Shown: positions 32,630 through 42,200 of the stretch, one piece after another | Position numbering within the stretch: the first letter of the stretch is position 1 | Layout: each line of letters opens with the position of its first letter | Assembly: GCA_022844005.1 (NCBI GenBank) | Contig: JALHMN010000018.1 | Location: forward strand, 1 to 43,208 | Length of the DNA stretch: 43,208 bases | Direction of reading: 5' to 3' | Source: a bacterium | GTDB taxonomy: Bacteria > Pseudomonadota > Alphaproteobacteria > Ferrovibrionales > Ferrovibrionaceae | Made by a program: the position numbers and the translations under genes | Notes under the pieces: model-generated | The model's input: only the letters and a program-made list of their open reading frames with translations | Databases searched by the model: none | Told to the model about the DNA's origin: nothing

Positions 32630-34559
32630 TGCCACCGCCTTTCCTCGTGACTGCGACGACGGAGGGGCGGGGCGGCATATCGGGCCGGAAATCCGGCCAG
32701 CGGGTGGACGGGGTTTCGAAGGTGGAGCCCGGATCCTCGCCCGGATGCTGGATTGCCAGGAACAGGGTCTGATCGTCCGGGGTGAAGCAGGGACCACAGA
32801 CCTCCGCCCCGGTCGGCGCCTGGAAGAACAGGCGCGTCATGGCGCGACCATAGCCCGTAGTATCAGCGGCCCAGATACCATCGGCGATCCCTGCCGCCGC
32901 CGGCGCCCCGTCGGTGGCGATCCAGATGCGACCCTTGGCATCGAAGGCACAATTGTCGGGGCAGGAGAGCCAGCCGTTCTCGCTCGTCATCCGGTGATAA
33001 CGCGCGCCCGCGTCGATGCCAGGCTTGCCGGCGAGCAGGAAGATCGACCACTTCGCCTCGGTCGCAGCGTGATCAGGCTTGCCGCCGGCCTTGGGTGGAA
33101 TGATTTCGACGATATGGCCGTGGGCGTTGTTTGTCCGCGGATTCGCCTTGTCGACCTGCTCCGGCTTGCGGCTGGTGTTGTTCGTCAGCATTACAAAAAC
33201 CGTACCGGTGGCCGGATTTGCTTCCACATCCTCCGGGCGGTCCATGGGCGTTGCTTTAAGGAGATCGGCAGCGCCCCGCGTGTTGATCAGGACATCCGCC
33301 TGGGAGGCAAAACCGTTCTCGGCCGTGAGAGGGCCCTGACCGTGTAGCAGAGGCAACCACTTGACGCCCCCGTCATCCGCGAGTTGAGCAACGTAGAGCG
33401 TGCCCTCATCGAGCAGGTTTGCGTTGGCATCGCGATTGGCCGGATCGAAGCGGCCGGTTGTCACGAACTTGTAGACGTAGTCGCCGCGCTCGTCGTCCCC
33501 CTGGTACACGACGACCCGCCCGTCGGGCGCCAGCGCGTAGGTGGCACCTTCGTGCTTGAAGCGGCCGAGTGCGGTGCGCTTCACCGGCACCGACGCGGGA
33601 TCATAAGGGTCGAATTCGACGACCCAGCCGAAGCGGTTCGGTTCGTTCGGCTCCTTCTCGACGTCGAATCGGTCGAAATGCTTGACCCAGGAATACCAGC
33701 TCGCCTTGCTCACGCCGTAGCGCTTGTAGAGCTTCGCATCCGGCATCTTCTCCGCATCGCCGCCGAAATAGCCGTTGAAGTTTTCCTCGCAGGTCAACAC
33801 GGTTCCCCAGGGCGTCATGCCGCCGGCGCAATTGTTCAGCATGCCGAGGACCCGGGTGCCTGTCGGGTCGGCCGAGGTCTTCATCTTGTCGTGGCCCGCG
33901 GCAGGGCCGGAAATCGTCATCGGCGTGGTCCCGGTGATGCGGCGGGCATACGTGCCGCCCTCGACCACCGACCAGGCGCCGGCCGTCTTGCGGATCTCGA
34001 CCACGGAGAGGCCATGGGCCGCGAGCTCGACCTCGGCCTGTTCCTTCGAGACTTTCTGCGCGGCGGCGCGGCCAGCCCCGAGACCGGCGAAGATCAGGTT
34101 GCTGTTCACGTATTCGTGGTTCACCACCAGGAGACCGTGATCGGACGCGGCAGATCCGCGCGGTAGTGGGTGGAAGCCCAGATAGTCGCAGTTGTAGCCG
34201 AACTGCTTCTCCTGCGCGGGCGCGGTCAGCTTGTTCACATCCAAAGCCGGTGCATCGGCCAGCACCTTGTCGCCCCAGCGGATCAGCACCCTCGCCTCGT
34301 ATCCCTCGGCCACGTGATGCGTCTCGTCCAGGCCGAGCGGAAGTTCCTTGAAGCCGAGGGTGGAGGGGCCCGCCGCTTCCGCCTGTCGCGGTGCGCCGAG
34401 GGCGATCGCGGCCATGCCGGCCAGCAGTGTCTCGCGCCGGCTCAGCCGGGCGGCGATGAGGGCGCCGATCGGCCGGTCGTCGGCGCGGGGGTTGCTGCAG
34501 CTCGCTTCCTGGTAGTCTTCGAATGTCTCGACGGCGGGGTTCTGCGCGTCCGGTGTCAT
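32616..34559 (-). CDS. phoX: PhoX-family phosphatase (DUF839)
   Basis: A large alkaline-phosphatase-like protein of 647 residues starting at ATG 34559. Residues 40-65 hold a Tat signal, with the twin arginines in LSRRETLLAGMAAIALGAP, so export is expected in folded form with metals. Family blocks: VLIRWGDKVLADAP, LLVNHEYVNSNLIF, GTVLTCEENFNGYFGG, EPNRFGWVVEFDPYDP and the C-terminal FLAIQHPGEDPGSTF. Known PhoX enzymes use iron and calcium to release phosphate from organic esters outside the cytoplasm, and are induced by phosphate shortage. I found no clear Pho box upstream. The start of the frame could be extended, but the upstream part has low-complexity Arg-rich sequence. Confidence 0.92.
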   Translation of the reverse strand: MTPDAQNPAVETFEDYQEASCSNPRADDRPIGALIAARLSRRETLLAGMAAIALGAPRQAEAAGPSTLGFKELPLGLDETHHVAEGYEARVLIRWGDKVLADAPALDVNKLTAPAQEKQFGYNCDYLGFHPLPRGSAASDHGLLVVNHEYVNSNLIFAGLGAGRAAAQKVSKEQAEVELAAHGLSVVEIRKTAGAWSVVEGGTYARRITGTTPMTISGPAAGHDKMKTSADPTGTRVLGMLNNCAGGMTPWGTVLTCEENFNGYFGGDAEKMPDAKLYKRYGVSKASWYSWVKHFDRFDVEKEPNEPNRFGWVVEFDPYDPASVPVKRTALGRFKHEGATYALAPDGRVVVYQGDDERGDYVYKFVTTGRFDPANRDANANLLDEGTLYVAQLADDGGVKWLPLLHGQGPLTAENGFASQADVLINTRGAADLLKATPMDRPEDVEANPATGTVFVMLTNNTSRKPEQVDKANPRTNNAHGHIVEIIPPKAGGKPDHAATEAKWSIFLLAGKPGIDAGARYHRMTSENGWLSCPDNCAFDAKGRIWIATDGAPAAAGIADGIWAADTTGYGRAMTRLFFQAPTGAEVCGPCFTPDDQTLFLAIQHPGEDPGSTFETPSTRWPDFRPDMPPRPSVVAVTRKGGGIIGS

Positions 34560-34618
34560 GGCCCATGTCCTGCGTTCAGCGGATGACCGGGTTTCTAGGC
34601 GAGGTGTGTGACAAGGCG

Positions 34619-35491
34619 ATGATCGGTTTCGACTGGGGAACTTCGACTTTGCGCGTCTACCGGCTCGGCCCGCAAGGCGGGCTGATCGAGCGCCGGGAAG
34701 CGCCGCTCGGCATCTCGAAGATTGCCGGCGGGGATTTCGCCGGCGCCTGCGGCGACATCGCCGGCGATTGGCTGGCATTGCACGAAACCGTTGTCCTGGC
34801 CGGGATGATCGGCAGCCGCCAGGGATGGCGCGAGGCGCCCTACGTTGCCTGTCCGGCCGACGTCGCGGCCATCGCCGCCGCCTGCATCCCGGTCGACCTG
34901 CCCGGCGGCGGCCGCGGGCATATCGTGCCCGGCGTCATGAGCCGCGACGCCGGGGGCGTGCCCGACGTCATGCGCGGGGAGGAGACCCAGATCGTCGGCC
35001 TGCTGCGGACTCTCGGCGATGGCCCGGCGAGCCTCTGCCTTCCCGGCACGCACAGCAAATGGGTAAGCATCGATCGCGGCCGGATCACGGGCTTTCGCAC
35101 CTATTTCACCGGCGAGATGTTCGATCTGATCGGGAACCACAGCATGCTGGCCCGCGTCTTTACCGATGGACCGGACGCGGAGAATGCCTTCGATGCCGGC
35201 ATGCGCCGTGCCGCTGCGCCCGGCGGTCTGCTGCATCACGTCTTCGGCATCCGCGCCGCCATCCTTGCGGGCGACCTTCCGGCCGGCGCGGGCCGCGCAT
35301 TCCTGTCCGGTCTCCTGGTCGGGCACGAGATCGCGGCCGAGGCGCCGTCGGGGACGGTTCATCTGCTGGGCGGCGCGGCACTGGCGAAGCGCTACAGTCG
35401 GGCCCTCGCGCGTGCGGGAATCGACTGCATCGCGCATGGCGAGGACGTGACCGCGCGCGGCCTCTGGGAAATCGGCTGTCGGATCGGGTGA
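34619..35491 (+). CDS. dgoK: 2-dehydro-3-deoxygalactonokinase
   Basis: A sugar-acid kinase of about 290 residues that phosphorylates 2-keto-3-deoxygalactonate in the DeLey-Doudoroff pathway. I place the start at ATG 34619, giving [16 protein letters not shown], where DWGTS is the phosphate-binding loop; ATG 34583 and GTG 34604 are in-frame alternatives. Strong family blocks: [22 protein letters not shown] and [13 protein letters not shown], then [32 protein letters not shown] (split across residues 145-175). The C-terminal [15 protein letters not shown] completes the fold. It overlaps nothing and is followed after 5 bp by pgi. The aldolase and dehydratase of the pathway are not in the window. 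Confidence 0.9.
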   Translation: MIGFDWGTSTLRVYRLGPQGGLIERREAPLGISKIAGGDFAGACGDIAGDWLALHETVVLAGMIGSRQGWREAPYVACPADVAAIAAACIPVDLPGGGRGHIVPGVMSRDAGGVPDVMRGEETQIVGLLRTLGDGPASLCLPGTHSKWVSIDRGRITGFRTYFTGEMFDLIGNHSMLARVFTDGPDAENAFDAGMRRAAAPGGLLHHVFGIRAAILAGDLPAGAGRAFLSGLLVGHEIAAEAPSGTVHLLGGAALAKRYSRALARAGIDCIAHGEDVTARGLWEIGCRIG

Positions 35492-35496
35492 GGAGA

Positions 35497-37143
35497 ATGG
35501 CGCAGGATTTGAAGCAGTTACCGGCCTGGACGGCGCTGGCGAAACACGCGGGCGCGATGCGCGAGGTTCTCATGCGGGACCTGTTCGCGCGCAACCCAGG
35601 CCGCTTCCGGCGCTTCTCGCTCCGCTTGGGCGAGCACCTGCTGCTCGACTATTCGCGCAACCGCGTCACCGAGGAGACCATGCGCCTCCTCTACGACCTC
35701 GCCGCCGCGCGCAACGTCGCGGCACGGGCCCGCGCCATGTTCGCCGGGGAAAGGATCAACATCACCGAGGGGCGCGCCGTGCTGCACACCGCGCTCCGCA
35801 ACCGCGGCAATCAGCCCGTGTTGGTCGATGGCCAGGATGTCATGCCCGCCGTCAACGCGGTCCTCGAACGAATGCGCGACTTCGTCGGCGCGGTACATGA
35901 CGGGCGCTGGCGCGGCGCCACCGGAAAGCGCATCGACACGGTCGTCAATATCGGCATCGGCGGGTCCGACCTCGGGCCCCGCATGGTGGTCGAAGCCCTC
36001 CGCGCCGACCGCAAGCCCGGGATGCGGCCCTTTTTCGTCTCCAATGTGGACGGTGCCGATATCGGCTGGGTCCTCGCCGAGGCGAATCCCGAAACGACTC
36101 TCTTCGTCATCGCCTCGAAAACCTTCACCACCCAGGAGACCATGGCGAACGCCGCCAGCGCCCGCGAATGGCTGGCCGGGAAGTTGGGCGAGGGTGCGGT
36201 GCCGAACCATTTCGTGGCCGTGTCCACCAACGAGAAGGGCGTCACCGCCTTCGGCATCGATGCGCGGAACATGTTCGGCTTCTGGGACTGGGTCGGCGGG
36301 CGCTATTCCCTGTGGTCTGCGATCGGCCTTCCCATCGCGCTCGCCATCGGCTTCGAGGGCTTCGAGGCGTTGCTGTGTGGCGCGCATGCCATGGACCGGC
36401 ATTTCCTCGAGGCGCCGCCGGACGAGAACCTGCCGCTCACCCTCGGGTTGATCGGCATCTGGAACGCGAACTTCCTGGGCTTTCCCGCGGTCGCCGTCAT
36501 CCCCTACGACCAGGGCCTGCATCGCTTCGCGGCGCATCTGCAGCAGGTCGACATGGAAAGCAACGGCAAGGCGGTAGGGCTGGACGGCCGCGCGCCGGGG
36601 GTCGCGACCGGGCCCGTCGTCTTCGGCGAACCGGGCACCAATTCCCAGCATGCCTTCTTCCAGCTGATCCATCAGGGACCCGTACCGGTGCCGGTGGACT
36701 TCATCGCCCCGCTGGAAAGCCGCAAGCCGATGGGGCGGCATCACGAACTGCTGCTGGCCAACATGCTGGCCCAGGGGGAAGCGCTGATGCGCGGCAAGAC
36801 CGAGGTCGAGGTGCGGGCCGAACTCGCGACCCAGAAGATCTCCGCCGCCGCGATCGAGGCGCTTGCGCCGCACAAGGTCTTCGGCGGCAATCGCCCGAGC
36901 AACACCATCCTGATGAAGTCGGTCGATCCCTATTGTCTGGGCGCGCTGACGGCTCTTTATGAGCACAAGGTCTTCGTTCAGGGAGCGGTCTGGGGCATCA
37001 ATTCCTTCGATCAGTGGGGCGTCGAACTGGGCAAGCAGCTTGCCGGCGACATTCTCGAGGCGTGGAAGGCCCTCGATCCGGGCACCGAGAGCGAAAGCCT
37101 GGTCGAACTGGTGGGCCGGGCGCAGCAGAAAGGCCGCGGCTGA
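35497..37143 (+). CDS. pgi: glucose-6-phosphate isomerase
   Basis: Phosphoglucose isomerase, 548 residues, the same length as the E. coli enzyme; it interconverts glucose 6-phosphate and fructose 6-phosphate. ATG 35497 is preceded by AGGAGA. Signature 1 is [14 protein letters not shown] and signature 2 is around [20 protein letters not shown]. The phosphate loop [14 protein letters not shown] and the [10 protein letters not shown] block are intact, as is the catalytic Glu/His region ([19 protein letters not shown]). It is probably co-transcribed with dgoK. Its TGA stop forms the loop of a terminator hairpin. Confidence 0.96.
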   Translation: MAQDLKQLPAWTALAKHAGAMREVLMRDLFARNPGRFRRFSLRLGEHLLLDYSRNRVTEETMRLLYDLAAARNVAARARAMFAGERINITEGRAVLHTALRNRGNQPVLVDGQDVMPAVNAVLERMRDFVGAVHDGRWRGATGKRIDTVVNIGIGGSDLGPRMVVEALRADRKPGMRPFFVSNVDGADIGWVLAEANPETTLFVIASKTFTTQETMANAASAREWLAGKLGEGAVPNHFVAVSTNEKGVTAFGIDARNMFGFWDWVGGRYSLWSAIGLPIALAIGFEGFEALLCGAHAMDRHFLEAPPDENLPLTLGLIGIWNANFLGFPAVAVIPYDQGLHRFAAHLQQVDMESNGKAVGLDGRAPGVATGPVVFGEPGTNSQHAFFQLIHQGPVPVPVDFIAPLESRKPMGRHHELLLANMLAQGEALMRGKTEVEVRAELATQKISAAAIEALAPHKVFGGNRPSNTILMKSVDPYCLGALTALYEHKVFVQGAVWGINSFDQWGVELGKQLAGDILEAWKALDPGTESESLVELVGRAQQKGRG

Positions 37144-37155
37144 GCCGCGGCCTTT
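37129..37155. terminator. bidirectional terminator after pgi and gcrA
   Basis: AAAGGCCGCGGC (37129-37140) pairs perfectly with GCCGCGGCCTTT (37144-37155); the 3-base loop TGA is the pgi stop codon. A run of three T ends the hairpin on each strand, so it can serve pgi on the plus strand and the convergent gcrA on the minus strand. The T tract is short, hence moderate confidence in its strength. Confidence 0.7.
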
Positions 37156-37182
37156 GTCGAAACCCGCAATATCGGCTGCGTG

Positions 37183-37653
37183 TCAGGCGGCCTGTTCGTC
37201 CTTCGATCCGCTGGCTGGCGCCTTGCCGCCGACATAGGCGCGCGCGGCATGGGTGCTGCAATAGGGCCGTCCGGGCGCTGCCGGGTCGCCGCAGAAATGA
37301 AAGCCGGGCTGCCCGGGATGGCCGATCGGCCACTGGCAGGTCGGTCCCTTGTAGTTGATCCGCGCGATGACCTTCGCAGGCTCCGGCTTGGCCACGACGG
37401 CCTGCGGCTCCGGCGCGCGCATCACATGCGGCTGCGGCGGGGGCGACATCGGCCGCCGCTGGGCCGGGCGGAAGGCGGGCGGGTTGCGTATCGGCGACGG
37501 CCGGGCCGGCAGGTGCAGACGATGCGCCTTGCCGACGACGGCATTCTTGGAAATGCCGAGACGCCGGCCGATCTCCGCCGTCGACAACCCCTCGGTCCAG
37601 AGGGCTCGAAGCTGGGTGATCCGCTCGTCAGACCAAGCTGATTCCTGCTGCAT
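37183..37653 (-). CDS. gcrA: GcrA-family cell-cycle transcriptional regulator
   Basis: A 156-residue alphaproteobacterial regulator. The N-terminal DNA-binding part (WSDERITQLRALWTEGLSTAEIGRRLGISKNAVVGKAHRL, split over residues 7-46) is the GcrA helix-turn-helix. The C-terminal part CQWPIGHPGQPGFHFCGDPAAPGRPYCSTH holds the four conserved Cys/His. The middle is a proline-rich linker. In Caulobacter GcrA binds RNA polymerase sigma-70 domain 2 and activates promoters with CcrM-methylated GANTC sites. The start ATG 37653 has GAGGTGGG upstream. It lies behind an MFS gene on the same strand and shares a terminator with pgi. Confidence 0.93.
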   Translation of the reverse strand: MQQESAWSDERITQLRALWTEGLSTAEIGRRLGISKNAVVGKAHRLHLPARPSPIRNPPAFRPAQRRPMSPPPQPHVMRAPEPQAVVAKPEPAKVIARINYKGPTCQWPIGHPGQPGFHFCGDPAAPGRPYCSTHAARAYVGGKAPASGSKDEQAA

Positions 37654-37688
37654 TTCCCACCTCTTGTGTTGGGCGCCGGGATAGCCAC

Positions 37689-37718
37689 AAGATAGAGCAG
37701 TTCATCGGCGAATCGCAA
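37689..37718 (-). promoter_or_regulatory. candidate gcrA promoter overlapping a GANTC site
   Basis: On the minus strand TTGCGA (37713-37718) and TATCTT (37689-37694) are separated by 18 bases, each matching four of six consensus bases of sigma-70 elements. The CcrM methylation sequence GATTC (37710-37714) overlaps the -35 end. Transcription would begin about 30 bases before the gcrA start codon. The match is moderate and rests on reading by eye. Confidence 0.4.
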
Positions 37719-37728
37719 GCGCGATCTA

Positions 37729-38877
37729 CTAGATCTTGAGCTGACCTCCCTTCCAGGTCCGCAGCAGCGCAAAGGCGGCGAGGGCGCCGGCGCCCCCCAT
37801 AGCGGCCATGGTGAAATAGGCGTCGCCGCCGAGCGCGGTGTAGAGCGGCCCGGAGGCGAGGGTGGCGAAGCCGAGCGCGATCCCGGCATTCGCCGTCGCC
37901 AGCAGCCCCTGTGCGCTCGCCGATACCTCCGGCGGGGTCGCCCGGGCGATGAACTGCATCGCGCCGACATGGGCGAGACCGAAGGTCGCCGCGTGCAGGA
38001 CCTGCATGCCGGCGATGAGCAGCGGATCCTCGGCGCGCGCGGTGACGATCCAGCGCGGCAGGGCGAAGAGCCCCCCGGCCAGGATCAGCCAGGCCGGGCC
38101 CGTGCGTTCCAACAGCGGCCGGGCCCAGATAAAGACGCCGATCTCGGCCACCACTCCCACCGCCCAGAGGATGCCGATGGTGAACGCATCGAGCCCCAGC
38201 GCGCGCCAGTGCAGGCTGCCGAAGGCATAGAACACGGCATGGCTGCCGGCGATCGTACTGGTGGCCAGCAGGAACAGCATGAAGGTCGGGTTGGCCAGAA
38301 CGCGCAACACCGGTGCGCGGGCGGTCTGCGCCGGCTGCGTCTCCGCCGCCGGCAGCGCGTGCACCGAAAGTGCCGCGATCGCCAGGAACACCACTACGGT
38401 ATGCAGGACCAGCTCGGTGTCCTGGCCGCGTAGGATCAGTCCGCCCAACAGCGTGACGGCGAGGAAGGATACCGAACCCCAGACGCGCAGCCGGCCGTAG
38501 TCCAGGCGGTTCTGGCCGGCCAGCAGCAGCACGATGCTGTCGCCCAGCGGCAGTAGCGATCCCCGAAGCATCGCGAATAGGGAACCCACGATCAGGATCG
38601 GCCAGAAGGTCGCGGTGAATGCCTGGGCGGCGAAGACGAAGACGCAAATCCAGGACAGGATGATGAGTGCCGAGTTGCGGCGTCCGGTCCGGTCGACCCA
38701 GTTGGCGATGACGGGTGTGCTCGCCACCCGCACCCACAGCGCCACGGTCATCACGATGGCGATCTCGGTGGGACCGAGGCCGCGTCCTTGCAGCCACAGT
38801 GGCCAGAAGGGCATCTGGATGCCCGCCACCGCGAAGAACGCGGCATAGAAGAGGGAGAGGCGAATCGGGAGCGACAT
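37729..38877 (-). CDS. MFS transporter (HcaT/MFS_1-like)
   Basis: A 382-residue major facilitator protein starting at ATG 38877. The N-terminus MSLPIRLSLFYAAFFAVAGIQMPFWPLWLQ is typical of the MFS_1-like branch that includes the phenylpropionate permease HcaT and LacY relatives. The first loop has VIANWVDRTGRR (motif A) and GRLRVWGSVSFLAVTLLGG, also a branch hallmark. The second half contains GIPALLIAGMQVLHAATFGLAH-like helices (seen here as LLIAGMQVLHAATFGLAHVG). The substrate is unknown. It is 75 bp upstream of gcrA on the same strand. Confidence 0.87.
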   Translation of the reverse strand: MSLPIRLSLFYAAFFAVAGIQMPFWPLWLQGRGLGPTEIAIVMTVALWVRVASTPVIANWVDRTGRRNSALIILSWICVFVFAAQAFTATFWPILIVGSLFAMLRGSLLPLGDSIVLLLAGQNRLDYGRLRVWGSVSFLAVTLLGGLILRGQDTELVLHTVVVFLAIAALSVHALPAAETQPAQTARAPVLRVLANPTFMLFLLATSTIAGSHAVFYAFGSLHWRALGLDAFTIGILWAVGVVAEIGVFIWARPLLERTGPAWLILAGGLFALPRWIVTARAEDPLLIAGMQVLHAATFGLAHVGAMQFIARATPPEVSASAQGLLATANAGIALGFATLASGPLYTALGGDAYFTMAAMGGAGALAAFALLRTWKGGQLKI

Positions 38878-39213
38878 GTCCGCGGACCCTAGCCGGCCCG
38901 GGATGCGGAGGGCGGATCATTCGCGTGCCGGGCCGAGGCTTGGCCGGCGAAGTCTTCGTGTCGGCATCTGCCGAATGGCCTAAGTCCTCGCTGTGATCGC
39001 CGTCTCAGATTTTGCCGTCAGGTGCATGTAGGGTTAATCCTTGGTTAATCCTGAGTTTATGTGCAAGAACCGCATGAAACTGGGATTGCGATCTGATGGG
39101 GTCTTTTCGGTGGGCCCGGAAGAGAAAAGTGAAGAAATGACAGCCGGCTTTGGCAAGTCGGGGATGGCGGAACACCCGTCACATGGGGAAGTGGACCGTC
39201 CGGAGCTGATGCT
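38878..39213. other. 336-bp intergenic region with regulatory content
   Basis: This is the longest stretch without a confirmed gene. It lies between the start of an MFS gene (minus) and the start of the giant secreted protein (plus), so it should hold two divergent promoters. It contains the CtrA-type box at 39034-39048, a purine-rich segment (39117-39137) and the 26-codon reading frame described separately. The centre (39000-39065) is richer in A+T than its surroundings. I see no RNA gene or terminator in it. Confidence 0.6.
39034..39048. promoter_or_regulatory. CtrA-type binding box TTAA-N7-TTAA
   Basis: TTAA at 39034-39037 and TTAA at 39045-39048 are separated by exactly seven bases (TCCTTGG), the full spacing known for CtrA sites in Caulobacter and relatives. 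The flanks also repeat (GGTTAATCC twice, 11 bp apart). It lies 165 bp before the proposed TTG start of the giant secreted protein and 157 bp before the MFS start on the other strand, so either gene could be the target. Confidence 0.6.
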
Positions 39214-39217
39214 TTGA
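39137..39217 (+). CDS. possible 26-residue leader peptide overlapping the giant gene start
   Basis: A short reading frame from ATG 39137 encodes [20 protein letters not shown] followed by RPELML. It ends at TGA 39215-39217, overlapping the TTG (39214-39216) proposed as start of the giant protein by TTGA. A purine-rich stretch (GTGAAGAA) lies upstream. It could couple translation of the large protein to the leader, or be part of that protein joined by a -1 shift or hidden by a sequencing error. It may also be chance. Confidence 0.3.
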   Translation: MTAGFGKSGMAEHPSHGEVDRPELML

Positions 39218-42200
39218 GCAGGCCCGCCGCGACGGACCGTCCTGCTCTGTCTGACGGTGAAGGCGGAACGCCGCTGGTCATCGATGTCGCCGGCCGGGCC
39301 GTGGTCGAAATTCCGCACGGCGATCTCCTGCTGAGTGCGCAGTATCACCGCCTCGGCGACGATCTCCTGCTGACCGCGCCGGACGGGACGACGGTCCTTC
39401 TGCGCGGCTTCTTCGCCGGGACGGGCCAGCCGCTGTTGCGGGATGCGTCGGGCGCCGAGATACCCGCCGAACTGGTTGCGCTGCTGGCTACGTCGCCGGC
39501 CGAGGGGCAGGTCGCGGATGCGGCCGGAACCGCCGGTCTCGCGCCGATCGGGATCATCGAGCGTGTGGATGGGTCGGCGACCATCGTCCGCGTGGATGGC
39601 AGCCGAGCGCCGGCCAGCGCCGGTACATTGGTCTTCGATCGCGACGCGATCGAAACGGCGGCAGGATCACGGCTGGCGATCCGTCTCGCCGACGACTCCG
39701 CCCTGGCAATGGATGTCTCCACGAGACTGGTCCTCGATGGCTTCCGGGGCGAGCCGGACATGCCGGGTCATTTCACATTCGCCGTCCTGAAGGGAACGGT
39801 CGCCTATGCTGCGAATGACGGCATCGCGACGGTTGTCGATGTCATGACGCCGCATGCACTGATCTCGGCCAACGATCCCTCCTTCCTGATCCGCGTCGAT
39901 GATCGCCCCGGCGCCTATGCGACCGACTTCTTCGCCTATGCCGGTGAAGCCAGGATTGGCGCTGCCGGAGGCGCATTGATCGTCGCCGGAGGCGAAGCGG
40001 CGCGCCTGCCGGGGCTGGGCCAGCCCCCGGTTCCGATCCCTTCATGGCGGGCCGATCAGGCGGCCGTTCAGGAGGAAATCTGGGCGATGGCGCGCGCGGC
40101 TCAGGCGAACGGGCCGGCCCAGCCAGGCTGGACGGCGCTTCTGGCCGAAGCGGAGCCGGATGCGAGCGTCGCGGGCGATGACCCGGCGCTGGCGCAGATC
40201 GCTTCGATCTCGCCCGCTGCCGGTGGACCCGGCCCGGCACCGGGGGCACGGCCATCGATCGGGGGCGGCACCATCGTGACCATGGTCCAGCTTCCCGCGG
40301 CGATACCGGCAGGTCCCGGCGTCGCCCCGCCGCTGTCGCCGTTGCCACCCGCGGAAGCTCCGGGTCCGGCAACGCAGTTCTCGGCAGTCATCCAGTCCCT
40401 GCCCGATGGCGGCAGCGGTGGCGCGGCCGGCGGCCCTGGAATACCGGCGGCGCCGCCTTCACTGGTTCCGCCTGCCAACCAGGCGCCGTTCGCGGCGGCC
40501 GACATGGCTGCGGCGCAGGAGGGTGGGCCCCCCGTTGCGGTCCAGGTCCTGCTGAACGACACCGACGCGGATGCGGGCGACGTGCTGACGATCCAGGGGG
40601 TCGACCTCACCGGAACGGTCGGGTCGGTCGCGATTGCCGGAACCGGCGTGATCTACGATCCGGGTACGAATTTCCAGTCGCTCGCCGCAGGCGCGACCGC
40701 CGTCGACACCTTCACCTATACGATCGCGGATCCGGCGGGTGCCACCGCCACCGCCACGGTCGTCGTGACGGTGACCGGGGTGAACGATGCGCCGATCGCC
40801 AGTGCCGACGCGATTTCCATGCTTGGCAATGCCGGCGTCGTTTCGATCGATGTCCTTGCCAACGATGTCGACCCCGACGACGGCGATATGCTTGCGGTTG
40901 TCGGGGTCGATACCACAGGCAGCATCGGCAGCGTGGCCTTTTCCGCCTCGGGCCTGACCTATTCTCCCGGCAGCGGATTTCAGTTCCTCGGCGCCGGCGC
41001 CACCGCGACGGACAGTTTCACCTATACCGTGCGGGACAACGCCGGCCTGACCTCCACGGCCGTCGTCACCGTTACCATCGTCGGGGTGAACAACGCCCCG
41101 GTCGCCCTGGACGACAGTGCGATGGCGCTGGAGGACGGCGGCCCGGTCGCGATAGACGTGCTCGCCAACGATCTGGACCCCGATGCGGACGACATGCCCG
41201 GTATCCAGTCGGTCGGCACGATCGGGACGGTGGGAACGCTTTCCTTCACGGCATCGGGGGTGACCTACGATCCCGGGACGAATTTCCAGGCGCTGGGGGC
41301 CGGGGCGGTCGCCACGGACAGCTTCACCTACACGATCGTGGATTCCGGCGGTCTGACCTCGACGGCGACGGTCAATGTCACGATCGCCGGCGCGAACGAC
41401 GCGCCTGTCGCCACCGCTGACAGCGCCGTGGCGGTCAGGGGAGCGGGTGCGATCCCGATCGCCGTGCTGGCCAACGATATGGACGTCGATGCCGGCGATC
41501 TTCTCGCCATCTCGGCTGTCGATATGACGGGCACGATCGGTATCGTTGGAATTTCCGGAACGTCGCTGACCTACGATCCCGGTTCGGGCTTTGCGGGTCT
41601 GGCGCCTGGAGCGACTGCCGTCGACACCTTCACCTATACGATCGTCGACTCCGGCGGCGCTTTCGCCACGGCAACGGTCACCGTCACCGTCTCGGCTGCG
41701 AACTTCGCCCCTATAGCGGTCGCCGATGTGGCCGCCGCGGCGGAGGATGGCGGGCCGATCGCGATAGACGTCCTCGCGAACGACACGGACCCGGACGCGG
41801 GAGACAGCCTCGCCGTCATCTCCGTCGATACGGGCGGGACTCTCGGGACCGTCGGCTTCACCGGCGCCTTGATAACCTATGATCCGGGAAGTGCCTTCCA
41901 GGAACTCGCCGCCGGTGCGACGGCGATCGACAATTTCACCTATACGATTGCGGACACTGGCGGTCTCACCTCGACGGCGATCGTCACCGTCACGGTGACC
42001 GGCATCAACGATGCGCCGCTGGCCGTGGCCGATACGGCTCTTGCCACCGAGGACGGCGGTCCTGTCGTGATCGCGGTCCTTGCGAACGACATCGATCCCG
42101 ACGAGGGCGACAGTCTGAGCATCCTTTCCGTCGGTACGGCGGGAACTCTCGGCTCGGTGACCTTCTCCGCCTCCGGTGTCACCTACGACCCGGGCTTTGG

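Noticed and set aside
34560-34618. Pho box upstream of phoX
   Set aside because: TTGTCAC- and GTCAT-like pieces exist on the minus strand, but they are 26 bases apart and not in the 11-base periodicity of PhoB sites.
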